Origin: Singulisphaera acidiphila DSM 18658
GTDB taxonomy: Bacteria > Planctomycetota > Planctomycetia > Isosphaerales > Isosphaeraceae
Reading direction: 5' to 3'
DNA: 64,000 bases
Assembly (NCBI RefSeq): GCF_000242455.2
Contig: NC_019892.1
Location: 1,426,001 to 1,490,000 of the forward strand
In this document: positions 34,869 through 43,996 of the stretch, one piece after another
How positions within the stretch are numbered: the stretch's first letter is position 1
How the letters are laid out: each line of letters starts with the position of its first letter
The notes under the pieces: generated by a model
What the model was told of the DNA's origin: nothing
Database searches by the model: none
What the model saw: the letters and a program-made list of their open reading frames with translations, nothing else
Translations under genes and position numbers: made by a program

Positions 34869-37800
34869 TCAAGAGTTCGGCGACGGGAACCCGGTCACAT
34901 ACATGGCCGCCATCCTGGCGGGATTGCGAATCCCTTGGCCGGTCATCCAGGCGTCGGAATGACTGAGGAGGGCCTGCCCCTCGTCGCCACCAATGAGTTC
35001 ACCCAGGGCGCGGCGGGCCGACGCGGCGCAGAGTTGCATCTTGACCGAGTCAAAGCCCGTTGCGGCGTCGGCTAGCCCTGCTCTGGCGGTATTGAGGTTG
35101 CCTTGGGCTGCGGCGATCCCGGCGCGGATCAGGCGGGAATACGGCTTTGCGTACGGAATCTTCTCTCGCTCGAGGTGACGCGCATCGCGCGCGGCAACCT
35201 TGAGCAGCAGTGCGGCCGATGTTGTGGCTGGGGATATGGCGGCTGCGAGGGCGCAACGAGCGCGGAGGAAGTACATGGAGGTTCGGATGAACTGGACCCG
35301 CAGTAAAAGCGAGCGTGCCAGCGCGGGCCACTGTCCGCTGATGAGCTTCCAGGCTGCGGGGCCGTCACCTCGGTAGAGTTCGATGAGAGCGGCCGCCCAG
35401 AGTTCGTCGTTGTGTTGGACGTGATACCCTTGCCGGGACCATTGCGACATCGTCCGGAGTAATTCTTCTCGGGCTTCGATGGGGCTGTCCGCCGCGAGCC
35501 GGACCATCGCCATGATGTAGGTACTCAGGTTCATGACCGCATAGAGGTCGCCTCGTTCGCGTGCCTCCTTGAGCAAGACCGGCCAGCGGCGGTTGAGTTC
35601 GCCGATCTCCCCCAGGTGGGACAAGGACCAGAGCGAGAAGGCGTGGGCGGTGTCGAGTTCCCAGGCGACCCCTTGGCAACGGTCGCGGAGGATCCCTTCG
35701 CCGGCGTCGCTTGACTCCTGGGCGTCTCGCCAGCGGCCTTCCAGGTAGGCGGACACGCCACGCGCCAGGGTCACCAGGCCCAGGGCGTGGGGGTTGTCGC
35801 ATTGCTCGGCGAGGGTTGCGGCCTTGGCGAGCAGTCGTGCGGTCCTGCGCTTGGCGCTGACCCCTGGCATCGCGGCCTGGGCCGCTTCCATGGCGAGCGA
35901 CCGGGCGATTCGGAACGGCTCGCCCGCGCGCAGGGCGAGCAAAAGGCCACGGGCCTGGAAGTCGGCCCCTCGGATCGTATCGACGACGCTCAGACCGGCC
36001 GCGGCCGACCAGCAGACGTCGATCCGGGTCAGGTCGGCCGCGGCAACCTCGCTGGTGTCGCGTTTCCGGAAGCCGAGGCCACGGAGCCGGAGCCGGACGC
36101 GGCGGATCAGGAACGAGATGAGCGCCTGACGCGGGGTGCTCGGCAGGGTCATGCCGACCGCTTCGAGCACGGTCCGGATCGCGGCAAGCCCGTCGTCGAC
36201 GTGGCCGCTGATCAAGAACTGCATCGCGGCGCGACGCTGGAGTTCGAGAGCCTCGGCGATCGTGGCGCCCGAGGCTGCCGCGAGGTACTCGCGAGCGGCC
36301 TCGGCCCCGCGGCCGGCGTTGGCCAGGGCGTCGCCGAGGCGCCCTTGGAGGGCGCGGCGCTCGGCCCCTTCGAGCGGGCGGCACTCGAGCGAGAGGCGGT
36401 AGAGCGCCGCCGCACGCTCGAAGGCGAGGGTTTCGGCGGCCCGTCCGGCGGCCTGGAAATAGGCGCGTCCTGCCTTCTCCAACTCCCCTGCCCCGTGGAA
36501 GTGAACGCCCAGGGCCTCGGGGTCGGCCTGCCCCGAGGCTTCGAGCACTCGCGCCAGCCGACGATGGTGATTGCTCAAGACGGTCGGCGGCAGGTGCGCC
36601 AGAACCGTCTCGCGAATCCGGTCGTGATACGTTTCGACCTCTTCACCGGTCGTCGGACCGGCGCCTCGAATCAAGCGGCCCGACCGGAGTACTCCCATCG
36701 CCCCACGCTCGTCCTCAAGCCGTTCCGCGCACTGGCAGGCGTCTGCCTGCCGAAGCGGCCGGCTGGAGACTGCGATGACTTCGAGGAGTCGCCTGGCGTC
36801 GTCGGGCAAGCGGGAGATTCGCCGCCAGAGAACCTCGTCGAGAGTGATCCCTCCGGACGGGCGGGAACCGTGCGTGGGGTCGGCCTCGACCTGGACATGC
36901 CGCGCCAGCTCGGCGACGAAGAGCGGGTTGCCGCCAGATTCGCGGGCGATCGCATCGGCCTGTCCGTTCCCAACGTTCGCCTCGGAACCGAGCAGCGCCA
37001 GGGCGAGGTCGCGGGCCTCGCTCGGCGAGAGTGCTTCGATGGCCAGTTCGCGGCGATCGAGCGGTAGACCGTCCGACTTGTGGAAGGCTTGGAGGAACGG
37101 GCTGGAGGTGGCGTCCTCGCTCCGGTAGCTCGCTAGCAGCAGGAGCACCGGGGGATCGGGCGGCCGGAGGAGCTCGGAGAGTAAGGCTGCACTGTCGACG
37201 TCGCCCCACTGCAGGTCGTCGATCGCCAGGACCAGCGGTTTCCGGTCGCCGAGTCGGGCGAGCAACTCGCGGAGCGCGATGAAGGCGCGACGGCGGAGTT
37301 CCTGGGGTTCGGGGATCTCGTGGGCGCGGCGAGGGGCGTCGATCTCGGCCTCCGATACCGCTTGAGCTCGCCGGAGCACGGGGAAGACGCGCGTCAGCGG
37401 AGGCACGTCACGCGGCAGGAGTGCTTTGGCCTCGGCAATCGGTAAGAGCCGGAGATAACGGCTCAAGGCGTCGATCAGGCTGTCGAGCGCCTTGTACGGT
37501 ACCGACTCGCGTTCGTAGCACCGACCCGCCAGCACCACGGCCTCGCCGTGCTCGATGAGGTCGGTCAGGAACCGCTGAACCAGGACGCTCTTGCCCACCC
37601 CCGATCGGCCGCTCACGAAGAGGAGCACCGTGTTCCCGTCGCTCATCGCCTCGAACGCTTCGCGCAACGATTCGCGGTGTCTTTCGCGTCCGATCAATGG
37701 AGCGAGGTGCTCGAGCGAAGAGCGCGACGACGGCTTGCCTTCATGGCCGACGAGCACGGCCCCGAGCCGGCGGAGCACGTCACGCCCCGAAGGCCTGGCC

Positions 37801-39113
37801 TCGGAGCGCTGGCGGAGCAGGTCGACGCAGAGCGCGTTGAGGTCGTCGGGAACGTCGGCGACCAGCTCGCAGGGGGGCGGGGGTTCATAACGTTGCTTGT
37901 CCATGAGGACTTGCATATAACCGCCAACGAACGGCAAGCGGCCCGTGAGGGCTTCGTAGAGCATGACACCGACGCTGTACCAGTCGCTCGCGGGAGAGAC
38001 CGGCGTGCCGGCCGCCTGTTCGGGGGCCATGTAGGCTGCGGTTCCGACCACCTCATCCGCGGTGCTCTGGTGCAAGCCCCCCCGCCCTTGCTCTGCGGCG
38101 AGTCCGAAGTCGAGCAGGACGACTCGGCCCGATCGGGTCACCATCACGTTTGAAGGTTTGATGTCGCGATGAAGCTTGCCCGCTTCGTGGAGCGCCGCGA
38201 CTCCTTCCGCGAGTTGCTTGAGCGCCATCCGGAGCCGGTTCCGCTGGGCTGTACTCAGGCCGGTGGTTGATCCGGGCCCGGACGGGTCGCGACTCGCGTC
38301 GACCGCCAGAGAGACTATGGCCGCATGACGATCTGGCGGTCGCGTTTCCTGGAGTTCTGTGTCGGCCTCGGTCGAGAGGATCCGCTGAAGCTCCCTGGCG
38401 CTCTCGCCCCCTGGTCCTCCCCCTTCGCGGACATATTCGAGGAAATCGACGCCTTCGACGAGCTCCATCGTGAAGAACCAGTTGTCTCCGTCAGAGACGA
38501 GCTCGTAGAGGTTGACCAGGTTCGGGTGGCTGACGTCGAGGAGGGTGCGGAATTCCTGCTTGAAGCGGTAGAGCGCCGAGGGGCCGGCCCTCTGTACGGT
38601 CTTGAGTGCCACCTTGGCTCCGCGCTTGCGGTCGTAGGCACGGTAGACGACCCCCATCCCGCCCCGGCCGAGCATCCCGGAGATGTCGTAGTCGGGTAGA
38701 ACCGGCCAGGAGGGATCGAGATCGGCGACTCCCGAGCGCGCCGATGGAGGCGGAGTGGGGGGAACCGTCACGAGCACCGAGTGTGTTTTCGACTCCGTCG
38801 CGAGACCGGGGGCGAGCCGACCGAGAATCGACGCGGCCAGAGTCGGGAACTGTTCCGCGTACTCGGCCGGTTCGGGCGTCTCGCCTCGTTGTTCGCGGAG
38901 CCGGACTTCGTTGGCGATCAGATGGACCAGCCCCTCAGGGTTCGCCTTGAGTGTGGGGTGGTGCTCGAGATAGTCCCCCACAAGAAAAGGCTCGCCTCGC
39001 TCCCAACGACGCTGCTGATCGTCGAGGAGTGAATCGATCAGGCCGCGAGGCGCGTTTGCGCTCAAGGTCGGATCGTCATCGAGAGGCGGCCCCTCTCCGG
39101 TCGGTTTGCCCAT
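34869..39113 (-). CDS. Giant Ser/Thr protein kinase with AAA ATPase and helical-repeat tail
   Basis: A 1414-residue regulator. An N-terminal 140-residue region has the planctomycete pattern RLREQRGETPEPAEYAEQFP. The kinase domain runs from about 143 to 470: glycine loop LGRGGMGVV (148-156), VALK lysine near 171, HRDIKPSNVMV and LLDFGLA. Next is an AAA/STAND-type ATPase with Walker A SGRSGVGKS and Walker B LVLAIDDLQWGD. The last 500 residues are alpha-solenoid, TPR-like. No transmembrane helix is evident, so it is cytoplasmic. The layout matches PknK-like kinases and predicted-ATPase regulators. The ATG at 39113 is preferred to a TTG 18 nt upstream. The trigger and targets are unknown. Confidence 0.9.
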   Translation of the reverse strand: MGKPTGEGPPLDDDPTLSANAPRGLIDSLLDDQQRRWERGEPFLVGDYLEHHPTLKANPEGLVHLIANEVRLREQRGETPEPAEYAEQFPTLAASILGRLAPGLATESKTHSVLVTVPPTPPPSARSGVADLDPSWPVLPDYDISGMLGRGGMGVVYRAYDRKRGAKVALKTVQRAGPSALYRFKQEFRTLLDVSHPNLVNLYELVSDGDNWFFTMELVEGVDFLEYVREGGGPGGESARELQRILSTEADTELQETRPPDRHAAIVSLAVDASRDPSGPGSTTGLSTAQRNRLRMALKQLAEGVAALHEAGKLHRDIKPSNVMVTRSGRVVLLDFGLAAEQGRGGLHQSTADEVVGTAAYMAPEQAAGTPVSPASDWYSVGVMLYEALTGRLPFVGGYMQVLMDKQRYEPPPPCELVADVPDDLNALCVDLLRQRSEARPSGRDVLRRLGAVLVGHEGKPSSRSSLEHLAPLIGRERHRESLREAFEAMSDGNTVLLFVSGRSGVGKSVLVQRFLTDLIEHGEAVVLAGRCYERESVPYKALDSLIDALSRYLRLLPIAEAKALLPRDVPPLTRVFPVLRRAQAVSEAEIDAPRRAHEIPEPQELRRRAFIALRELLARLGDRKPLVLAIDDLQWGDVDSAALLSELLRPPDPPVLLLLASYRSEDATSSPFLQAFHKSDGLPLDRRELAIEALSPSEARDLALALLGSEANVGNGQADAIARESGGNPLFVAELARHVQVEADPTHGSRPSGGITLDEVLWRRISRLPDDARRLLEVIAVSSRPLRQADACQCAERLEDERGAMGVLRSGRLIRGAGPTTGEEVETYHDRIRETVLAHLPPTVLSNHHRRLARVLEASGQADPEALGVHFHGAGELEKAGRAYFQAAGRAAETLAFERAAALYRLSLECRPLEGAERRALQGRLGDALANAGRGAEAAREYLAAASGATIAEALELQRRAAMQFLISGHVDDGLAAIRTVLEAVGMTLPSTPRQALISFLIRRVRLRLRGLGFRKRDTSEVAAADLTRIDVCWSAAAGLSVVDTIRGADFQARGLLLALRAGEPFRIARSLAMEAAQAAMPGVSAKRRTARLLAKAATLAEQCDNPHALGLVTLARGVSAYLEGRWRDAQESSDAGEGILRDRCQGVAWELDTAHAFSLWSLSHLGEIGELNRRWPVLLKEARERGDLYAVMNLSTYIMAMVRLAADSPIEAREELLRTMSQWSRQGYHVQHNDELWAAALIELYRGDGPAAWKLISGQWPALARSLLLRVQFIRTSMYFLRARCALAAAISPATTSAALLLKVAARDARHLEREKIPYAKPYSRLIRAGIAAAQGNLNTARAGLADAATGFDSVKMQLCAASARRALGELIGGDEGQALLSHSDAWMTGQGIRNPARMAAMYVTGFPSPNS

Positions 39114-39439
39114 GGATTCGTCTCGTACCAAGGCCCCTCGGTCCGTCCTCCAGGCGGGCCGACCTTTTCAATCAAAAAAAAGGGGAAACCACCGGTCGCG
39201 AGGAAGACCCTCCTCATCATACTCCCGGGGCGCTGGCCCCATCCACGACTTTTCTTACTATTCGGGCAAAGGAATTAGCATGCCTAGATGAATTTTGTGG
39301 CTCTTCACGAGGGGGACCCGCTGGCACGTGTCGGGATCGATCTTTATCCTCTATCCACATTGATCGTCTCATTCCGGCTCGATCGTGTCGGCCAGCCATT
39401 GGTCATCGTGACCGTTACTCTCGTTTACGAGGCGATTCC
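39114..39439. other. Divergent intergenic region, kinase and MFS genes
   Basis: A 326-nt stretch without a convincing ORF, serving both promoters. An A8 run at 39175-39182 is followed by GGGG, and the centre (about 39255-39300) is AT-rich. No clear palindrome or consensus promoter is seen. Confidence 0.4.
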
Positions 39440-40768
39440 ATGAATGAGTTAAACCATTCCGCACGCTGGTACGCCGGCATCACGGCGTCCCAGTGGATGG
39501 TGTTGGCGATTGCCTCGGCGGGTTGGATCTTCGACGTTTACGAAGGGCAGCTCTTCACGATCTATAAGACACCGATGTTGCGGGAACTGGTCGGAGAGCA
39601 CAGCGCTTCCGTGAGCCGGCACGGCGACGTCGCGTTCGCGCTCTTTTTGGTCGGCGGCGCGGTTGGTGGACTTGGCTTTGCGATGCTGGGCGATCGGATC
39701 GGCCGGGTCCGGGTCATGTCGTTGACGATTCTCGTCTACTCGCTCTTCTCGGCCCTGACGTTCTTCGCGCGGTCGGTCTGGGAGGTCGACGCCTTGCGGT
39801 TCCTCGTGGCGCTGGGGACCGGCGGCGAATGGGCTGTGGCGGCAGCCCTGGTCGCCGAGACGTTTCCACCTCGCGCTCGTGCGTTCGCCTCGGGAATTTT
39901 TCATGCGTCGAGTGTCCTGGGCGCGGCCTTGGCCTCGCTGACGGGTTGGCTTGTGGTCGGGCCTGGAGCCTGGCGGTGGGGATTCCTCGTGGGCCTGGCC
40001 CCCGCGCTTCTCATCGTCTGGATCCGGGCGAGCCTCAAGGAGCCGGAGCGGTGGGAGAAAGTGAAGCAAGCCGCCGACAAGTCGCCCGCACCCGGGGGGG
40101 ACGACGCACTCGCGGGCGAGTCTCATGAGCCAGCCCAGGCCCTCGGCAGCTTGCGCGAGTTGCTCGGCGACCGGCGGTGGCGGTCTCGTGCCTTACTCGG
40201 TCTGGGCCTGGCGGCGGTCGGCCTGGCGACTTACTGGGGAATCTACGCCTGGGCTCCGGAACTGGTGGCCGACGTCCTTGGCCCCGAGGTCTCCGCCGAG
40301 GACCGGCAGAAGTCGGCCAGCCTCGCCTACCTCTTGATGAACTTCACGGGGGGACTGCTCGGCTTACTCTGCTTCGCTCCCGTGGCCAACTGGCGAGGCC
40401 GTCGGTTTGCGTTCGTCGCCTATCACCTGGGGGCGCTCGTCCTCGTGCCCCTTACCTTTCTCGGGGCGCGCACCTACGCGCAAACGCTCATGCTTCTGCC
40501 GACGATGGCCTTCTTCGTCGTTGGGATGCACGCCGGCTACGCGATCTATTTCCCCGAGCTCTTCCCAACTCGGCTGCGGGCGACCGGGTCGAGCTTCTGC
40601 TTCAACCTCGGGCGCTTGGTCGCGGCAGTCTTCCTCATCGCCCGGGGTGTGCTTGGCAGTCGGTTTGATTTCCGTTACGGCGTCGTCGCGATGGCCAGCC
40701 TGTTTCTGGTCGGCCTTGTTCTCCTGGTTTTCGCTCCGGAAACGCGTGGGGCGGACCTGCCTGAATGA
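39440..40768 (+). CDS. Major facilitator superfamily transporter (metabolite:H+ symporter type)
   Basis: A 442-residue, 12-helix carrier. ATG at 39440 follows GAGG and starts MNELNHSARWYAGITASQWMVLAIASAGWIFDVYEGQLF. The MFS loop 2-3 signature is MLGDRIGRVRVMSL, and ALGTGGEWAVAAALVAETFPPRARAFASG matches the sugar/metabolite:proton symporter signature. The same loop in the second half is weak (VANWRGRRFAF). FPELFPTRLRATGSSFCFNLGR is typical of the aromatic acid/sialate group. The substrate is not readable. Its stop is followed by elements B and inverted A, which probably terminate both it and the convergent gluQ. Confidence 0.88.
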   Translation: MNELNHSARWYAGITASQWMVLAIASAGWIFDVYEGQLFTIYKTPMLRELVGEHSASVSRHGDVAFALFLVGGAVGGLGFAMLGDRIGRVRVMSLTILVYSLFSALTFFARSVWEVDALRFLVALGTGGEWAVAAALVAETFPPRARAFASGIFHASSVLGAALASLTGWLVVGPGAWRWGFLVGLAPALLIVWIRASLKEPERWEKVKQAADKSPAPGGDDALAGESHEPAQALGSLRELLGDRRWRSRALLGLGLAAVGLATYWGIYAWAPELVADVLGPEVSAEDRQKSASLAYLLMNFTGGLLGLLCFAPVANWRGRRFAFVAYHLGALVLVPLTFLGARTYAQTLMLLPTMAFFVVGMHAGYAIYFPELFPTRLRATGSSFCFNLGRLVAAVFLIARGVLGSRFDFRYGVVAMASLFLVGLVLLVFAPETRGADLPE

Positions 40769-40865
40769 ATTTTGAAATCGTGAAAACGATCTGTTTTTAA
40801 TGATTTGCTGATTTTCGAATTAATGAGACGGATCGCGTCGGCCTTGAGATTGTAACCCTGGGACC

Positions 40866-40886
40866 GCGGGCGACCCGCCCGCTTTT
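40866..40886 (+). repeat. Dispersed hairpin element B
   Basis: GCGGGCG (40866-40872), loop ACC, CGCCCGC (40876-40882), then TTTT. The flank ACCCTGGGACC is identical to the copy at 14602-14612. It lies in the gap between the convergent MFS and gluQ genes and looks like a terminator. Confidence 0.6.
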
Positions 40887-40937
40887 CAATGGGGTTGATT
40901 TCAAGATCCCTGTGGTTTTCATCCTGCAGAGCAAAGA

Positions 40938-40962
40938 CAGGGAGCTTACGCTCCCCGCTCAC
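40938..40962 (-). repeat. Dispersed hairpin element A overlapping the gluQ stop
   Basis: On the minus strand it reads GTGAGCGGGGAGCGTAAGCT then CCCTG. GGGAGC-GTAA-GCTCCC is a six-bp stem with a GNRA loop (40940-40955). The TAA of the loop is the gluQ stop codon, and the last codons of gluQ (Glu-Arg-Gly-Ala) are the element itself. The other copies are at 11901-11930 and 14571-14590. Confidence 0.7.
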
Positions 40963-42010
40963 CTTTCGTCCCTGATGCGGGGGCGGTTGGCTGGTTCATC
41001 GTCGCTGATCCGTCGATCCACTCGGGTGCGACGACCCACGGGGCAGGCGGAAGATCCGAAATTCGGAATCGCCCGATCCAGTCGCCGGGCGTCGAGGGGA
41101 CGACCTTGTCGGTCCAGCCGCATGAGAGGGCGAGCTGGCCGACAAGCTGGTTGGGATCGACACCGGCGTTACGCAAGGTCGCGAGCTTGATCGAGCCATC
41201 GCGTTTGGCGAGGCGGCGGCCGTCGGGGCCGACGGTCAAAGGGATGTGGCCGAATTGAGGAGGGGCCCAGCCGAGGCTCCGGTAGAGCAAGATCTGCCTG
41301 GGTGTGCTCGGTACCAGGTCGTCACCGCGGATCACCTGGTTGATCCCCATCAGCGCGTCGTCGGTGACAACGGCAAGCTGGTACGACATCCCGGCCGGCG
41401 ATCGGGCCACGACGAAGTCGCCTCCAAGCCGGACTGCCTCGATCGACATCGGCCCTCGGAAAAGGTCGTTCCAGGCGACCGGCGCGGCCGGGACGCGAAA
41501 TCGCCAGGCGAACGGGCGGTCGACCAAGGCGAGGGCGTCGCGGGCCGACCGCCCGGCGCAGGTCCCTGGGTAGACGAGGCCTTCATCCTCGGAATGAGGG
41601 GCGGACGCCGCCTTGAGGATATCGGCCCGCGTACAGGTGCACGGATAGACCATGTCGGCCTGCTTCAGTTGGCCGAGGACGCTCTGATACGTTTCGTAAC
41701 GTTCGGATTGTGTGTAGGGGGCGGAGGGGCCGCCGAGGTCGGGCCCCTCATCCCAGTCGAGTCCGAGCCAGCGGAGGTCGACGAATGCGCCGTCCTTGGC
41801 CTCGGTGCGGCTCCGCGAGTTGTCGAGATCCTCGACCCGGAGGAGGACTTTGCCCCCCGCGCTCCGCGCTGCCAGCCAGGCGACCAGGAACGTTCGGGCG
41901 TGCCCGAGGTGCAACCCGCCTGTCGGCGAGGGGGCCAATCGGCCAACAATGCGGGTGGAGTCTTGCGGTGGGGCGTGCATCAACGTTAACACGGTCGGAT
42001 TGAGGTTCAT
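40946..42010 (-). CDS. gluQ: Glutamyl-Q tRNA(Asp) synthetase
   Basis: A 354-residue GluRS-like catalytic core without the anticodon-binding half. It charges the queuosine base of tRNA(Asp) with glutamate. GRLAPSPTGGLHLGHARTFLVAWLAAR has the class I HxGH motif, LLRVEDLDNSRSR follows, and the KMSKS-like motif is RRLAKRDGSIKLATL. The zinc site YPCTCTRADI ... YPGTC is that of GluQRS. The predicted start at 42010 is an ATG with weak ribosome site; an ATG ten codons later is possible. Its last four residues and stop are encoded by a dispersed hairpin element, so the C-terminus may have been reshaped. Confidence 0.92.
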   Translation of the reverse strand: MNLNPTVLTLMHAPPQDSTRIVGRLAPSPTGGLHLGHARTFLVAWLAARSAGGKVLLRVEDLDNSRSRTEAKDGAFVDLRWLGLDWDEGPDLGGPSAPYTQSERYETYQSVLGQLKQADMVYPCTCTRADILKAASAPHSEDEGLVYPGTCAGRSARDALALVDRPFAWRFRVPAAPVAWNDLFRGPMSIEAVRLGGDFVVARSPAGMSYQLAVVTDDALMGINQVIRGDDLVPSTPRQILLYRSLGWAPPQFGHIPLTVGPDGRRLAKRDGSIKLATLRNAGVDPNQLVGQLALSCGWTDKVVPSTPGDWIGRFRISDLPPAPWVVAPEWIDGSATMNQPTAPASGTKGERGA

Positions 42011-42119
42011 CTGGTCGTCGGACCGGCGATCGGGTCTAATTGAGTTTCGGGGGGATGCCGGCTTGTCGGCCTTCTTCGTCGATTGTATCGGAAGTGGTCG
42101 CTCTGGGGAGTCATGCGCC

Positions 42120-43239
42120 GTGGATATGGAGCTGAAGAAGACTGCGAAGAGTGTGATTGATCGAATCGTTCATCTTCGAGACTCTCTTTGACTTGGGCGA
42201 CAAGCAGTCCCGCCGCGAAGCGCTCGAGGAGGAGATGGCGAGCTCCTCATTCTGGAATGACCAAGAGAAAGCCAAAGGGGTCATTCTCGAGCTGCAGACC
42301 CTCAATGCCGTCCTGAAGCCGTTCGAGGAACTCGGCCGCGAGTCCGACGACCTTGAGGCCTTGATTGAACTGGCTGAAGAGGATGGGGGCGACGACTTCG
42401 ACGAAGAAATTCGAAGTGGCGCCAAGAAGGCCCTCCTCGACTTCGAGAACTTCGAGCTCCGTTCGATGCTCTCGGGGCCCAACGACCACTGCAATGCCTT
42501 CGTCACGATCCATGCCGGGGCCGGTGGCACCGAGGCGTGCGACTGGGCCGAGATGATTCTGCGCATGTACCTTATGTGGGCGGAATCGAAGAAATTCTCG
42601 GCGCAGATCACTGACCGTGAAGATGGTGGCGCGGCTGGTATCCAGGTGGCGACGATCCACATCAAAGGTGAGTACGCCTACGGTTACCTCAAGTGCGAGA
42701 CCGGGGTCCATCGTCTCGTCCGGATCAGTCCTTACGATTCGGCCGGTCGTCGGCAGACCTCATTCGCCTCGGTCGACATCCTGCCGGAAGTCGACGACAC
42801 GATCGACATCGTCCTTCGCGACGATGAGCTGAAGCGCGACGTGTTTCGCTCGGGTGGGCCTGGTGGTCAGCACCAGAACAAGACCGAGTCGGGCGTGCGT
42901 TACACGCACCTGCCGACGGGGGTCGCCGCCGAGTCGCGAAGTGAGCGGTCGCAGCACAAGAACGACGCCAACGCTCTGGCTCAGCTCAAGGCCAAGCTCG
43001 TTCGCTTGGAAGAGGAGAAGCGCGAGGCCGATTTCGCCAAGAAGTACGACGAGAAGGGGGAAATCAGCTTCGGCAGCCAGATCCGCTCCTATGTCTTGCA
43101 GCCCTACCAGCTCGTCAAGGACTTGCGGACCAGCCACGAGGTTGGCAACCCGCGCTCCGTCCTGGACGGTAACATTGATGGCTTCATCGAGGCTTACCTC
43201 AGGATGAAGCTTGCCAAGGGTGAGGCGAAGCCGTCGTGA
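42120..43239 (+). CDS. prfB: Peptide chain release factor 2 with programmed +1 frameshift
   Basis: RF2 releases proteins at UGA and UAA. The first 21-23 codons (…MELKKTAKSVIDRIVHLRDSL) end in a TGA at 42189-42191, and the rest continues in the +1 frame from GAC at 42190. The joint is CTT TGA C, identical to the E. coli prfB slip heptamer. The joined protein is about 370 residues, a normal length. The GGQ hydrolysis motif is in RSGGPGGQHQNKTESGVRYTH, and SPYDSAGRRQTSFASV corresponds to the SPF stop-recognition region, here shifted in wording. GTG at 42120 is 9 nt after GGGGAG; the ATG at 42126 is an alternative start. Confidence 0.93.
42186..42192 (+). promoter_or_regulatory. prfB: prfB programmed frameshift site CTT TGA C
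   Basis: CTTTGAC places a UGA after a CUU codon. Low RF2 makes the ribosome pause and slip +1 onto UUU, so GAC is read next (established for prfB). The strong internal Shine-Dalgarno (AGGGGG) three bases before CTT in E. coli is replaced here by CGAGACTCT, which has only a weak GAG. Confidence 0.9.
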
Positions 43240-43889
43240 GTGGCGATTCGCTTCCGTCCGTGGCTCAGACCGGACTGACCTACGTCGAAACCGAGGACCG
43301 GCGAACGATCGCCGCCCTCGGTTTTCGATTGTCTTTCTTCCGGGTTGGCGAGCGCTGGTCGCATGCACTTGCGGTCGGCCCTGAGAGCCGGTCTCCCTTG
43401 ACGGAGACGTTGGCCGAGGTTGTCGAGGGGGACCCCGACCGCGACGATCGAACGCGGGTGGTCAGCCCGGCCTATCAGGAGGTGCAAGAGCACGCGGTGC
43501 CTGATGGCATCTGTCTGCTTTTGACTGGTCAATCAACCCCCCATCATTTTTCGGCGGTCGTGACCGCGCGGCTCGATGCGGAAGGGGTCACGATCGAGTT
43601 TGACGTCGCCGATCGTTGCCGGGAACCGGTCGTCACCCTGGGGGCGATGTACCTCGTCCGGCTCGGCTCAAGCGACCTGATTGATGCTGGGACCGGGCGA
43701 ATCGCCTGGGAAGGGGACGCCCTCGGCGCGGGGCGCCTCGAGTTCGCAGCCGACGATCCCGCGTCCGTCTCGCTGTCCGAGGCCGGCCGGCGCGCTTCTC
43801 GCGTTCAGGCTCTGGCTCGGATTGTTCCGACGGAGCGCACCCAGAGGTTGCTCTATCGCTGGAGATGGTCGCCCGCGGCGCCTGGCTGA
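43236..43889 (+). CDS. Protein of unknown function coupled to prfB
   Basis: A 217-residue protein whose GTG overlaps the prfB stop (GTGA), so the two are translationally coupled. No signal peptide or membrane helix is evident. The sequence looks like a beta-rich single domain (RRTIAALGFRLSFFRVGERWSHALAVG; SAVVTARLDAEGVTIEFDVADRCREPVVTLGAMYLVRLG). No cysteine cluster or catalytic motif stands out. I do not recognise the family. Tight coupling to a release factor suggests constitutive low expression rather than any particular role. Confidence 0.65.
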   Translation: MSGDSLPSVAQTGLTYVETEDRRTIAALGFRLSFFRVGERWSHALAVGPESRSPLTETLAEVVEGDPDRDDRTRVVSPAYQEVQEHAVPDGICLLLTGQSTPHHFSAVVTARLDAEGVTIEFDVADRCREPVVTLGAMYLVRLGSSDLIDAGTGRIAWEGDALGAGRLEFAADDPASVSLSEAGRRASRVQALARIVPTERTQRLLYRWRWSPAAPG

Positions 43890-43944
43890 CTCATCGCTTA
43901 TTGCTCGGTTTTCAGGAGGCCAGGAAAGTCATATTAGTATTTTT

Positions 43945-43996
43945 CAGCCCCGAAGGGGCGACCGTTCCTAGCCAGGGGCGCAAGCCCCTGGGAACG
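43945..43996 (+). repeat. Intergenic repeat with GCAA-tetraloop hairpin
   Basis: A copy of CAGCCCCGAAGGGGCGACCG (43945-43964; also 44025-44044 and, inverted, near 44069-44088) is followed by a hairpin. CAGGGGC (43973-43979), loop GCAA, GCCCCTG (43984-43990), with an outer TTCC/GGAA arm. The GCAA tip and the downstream TGGGAACGA are shared with 27694-27711. Confidence 0.65.
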
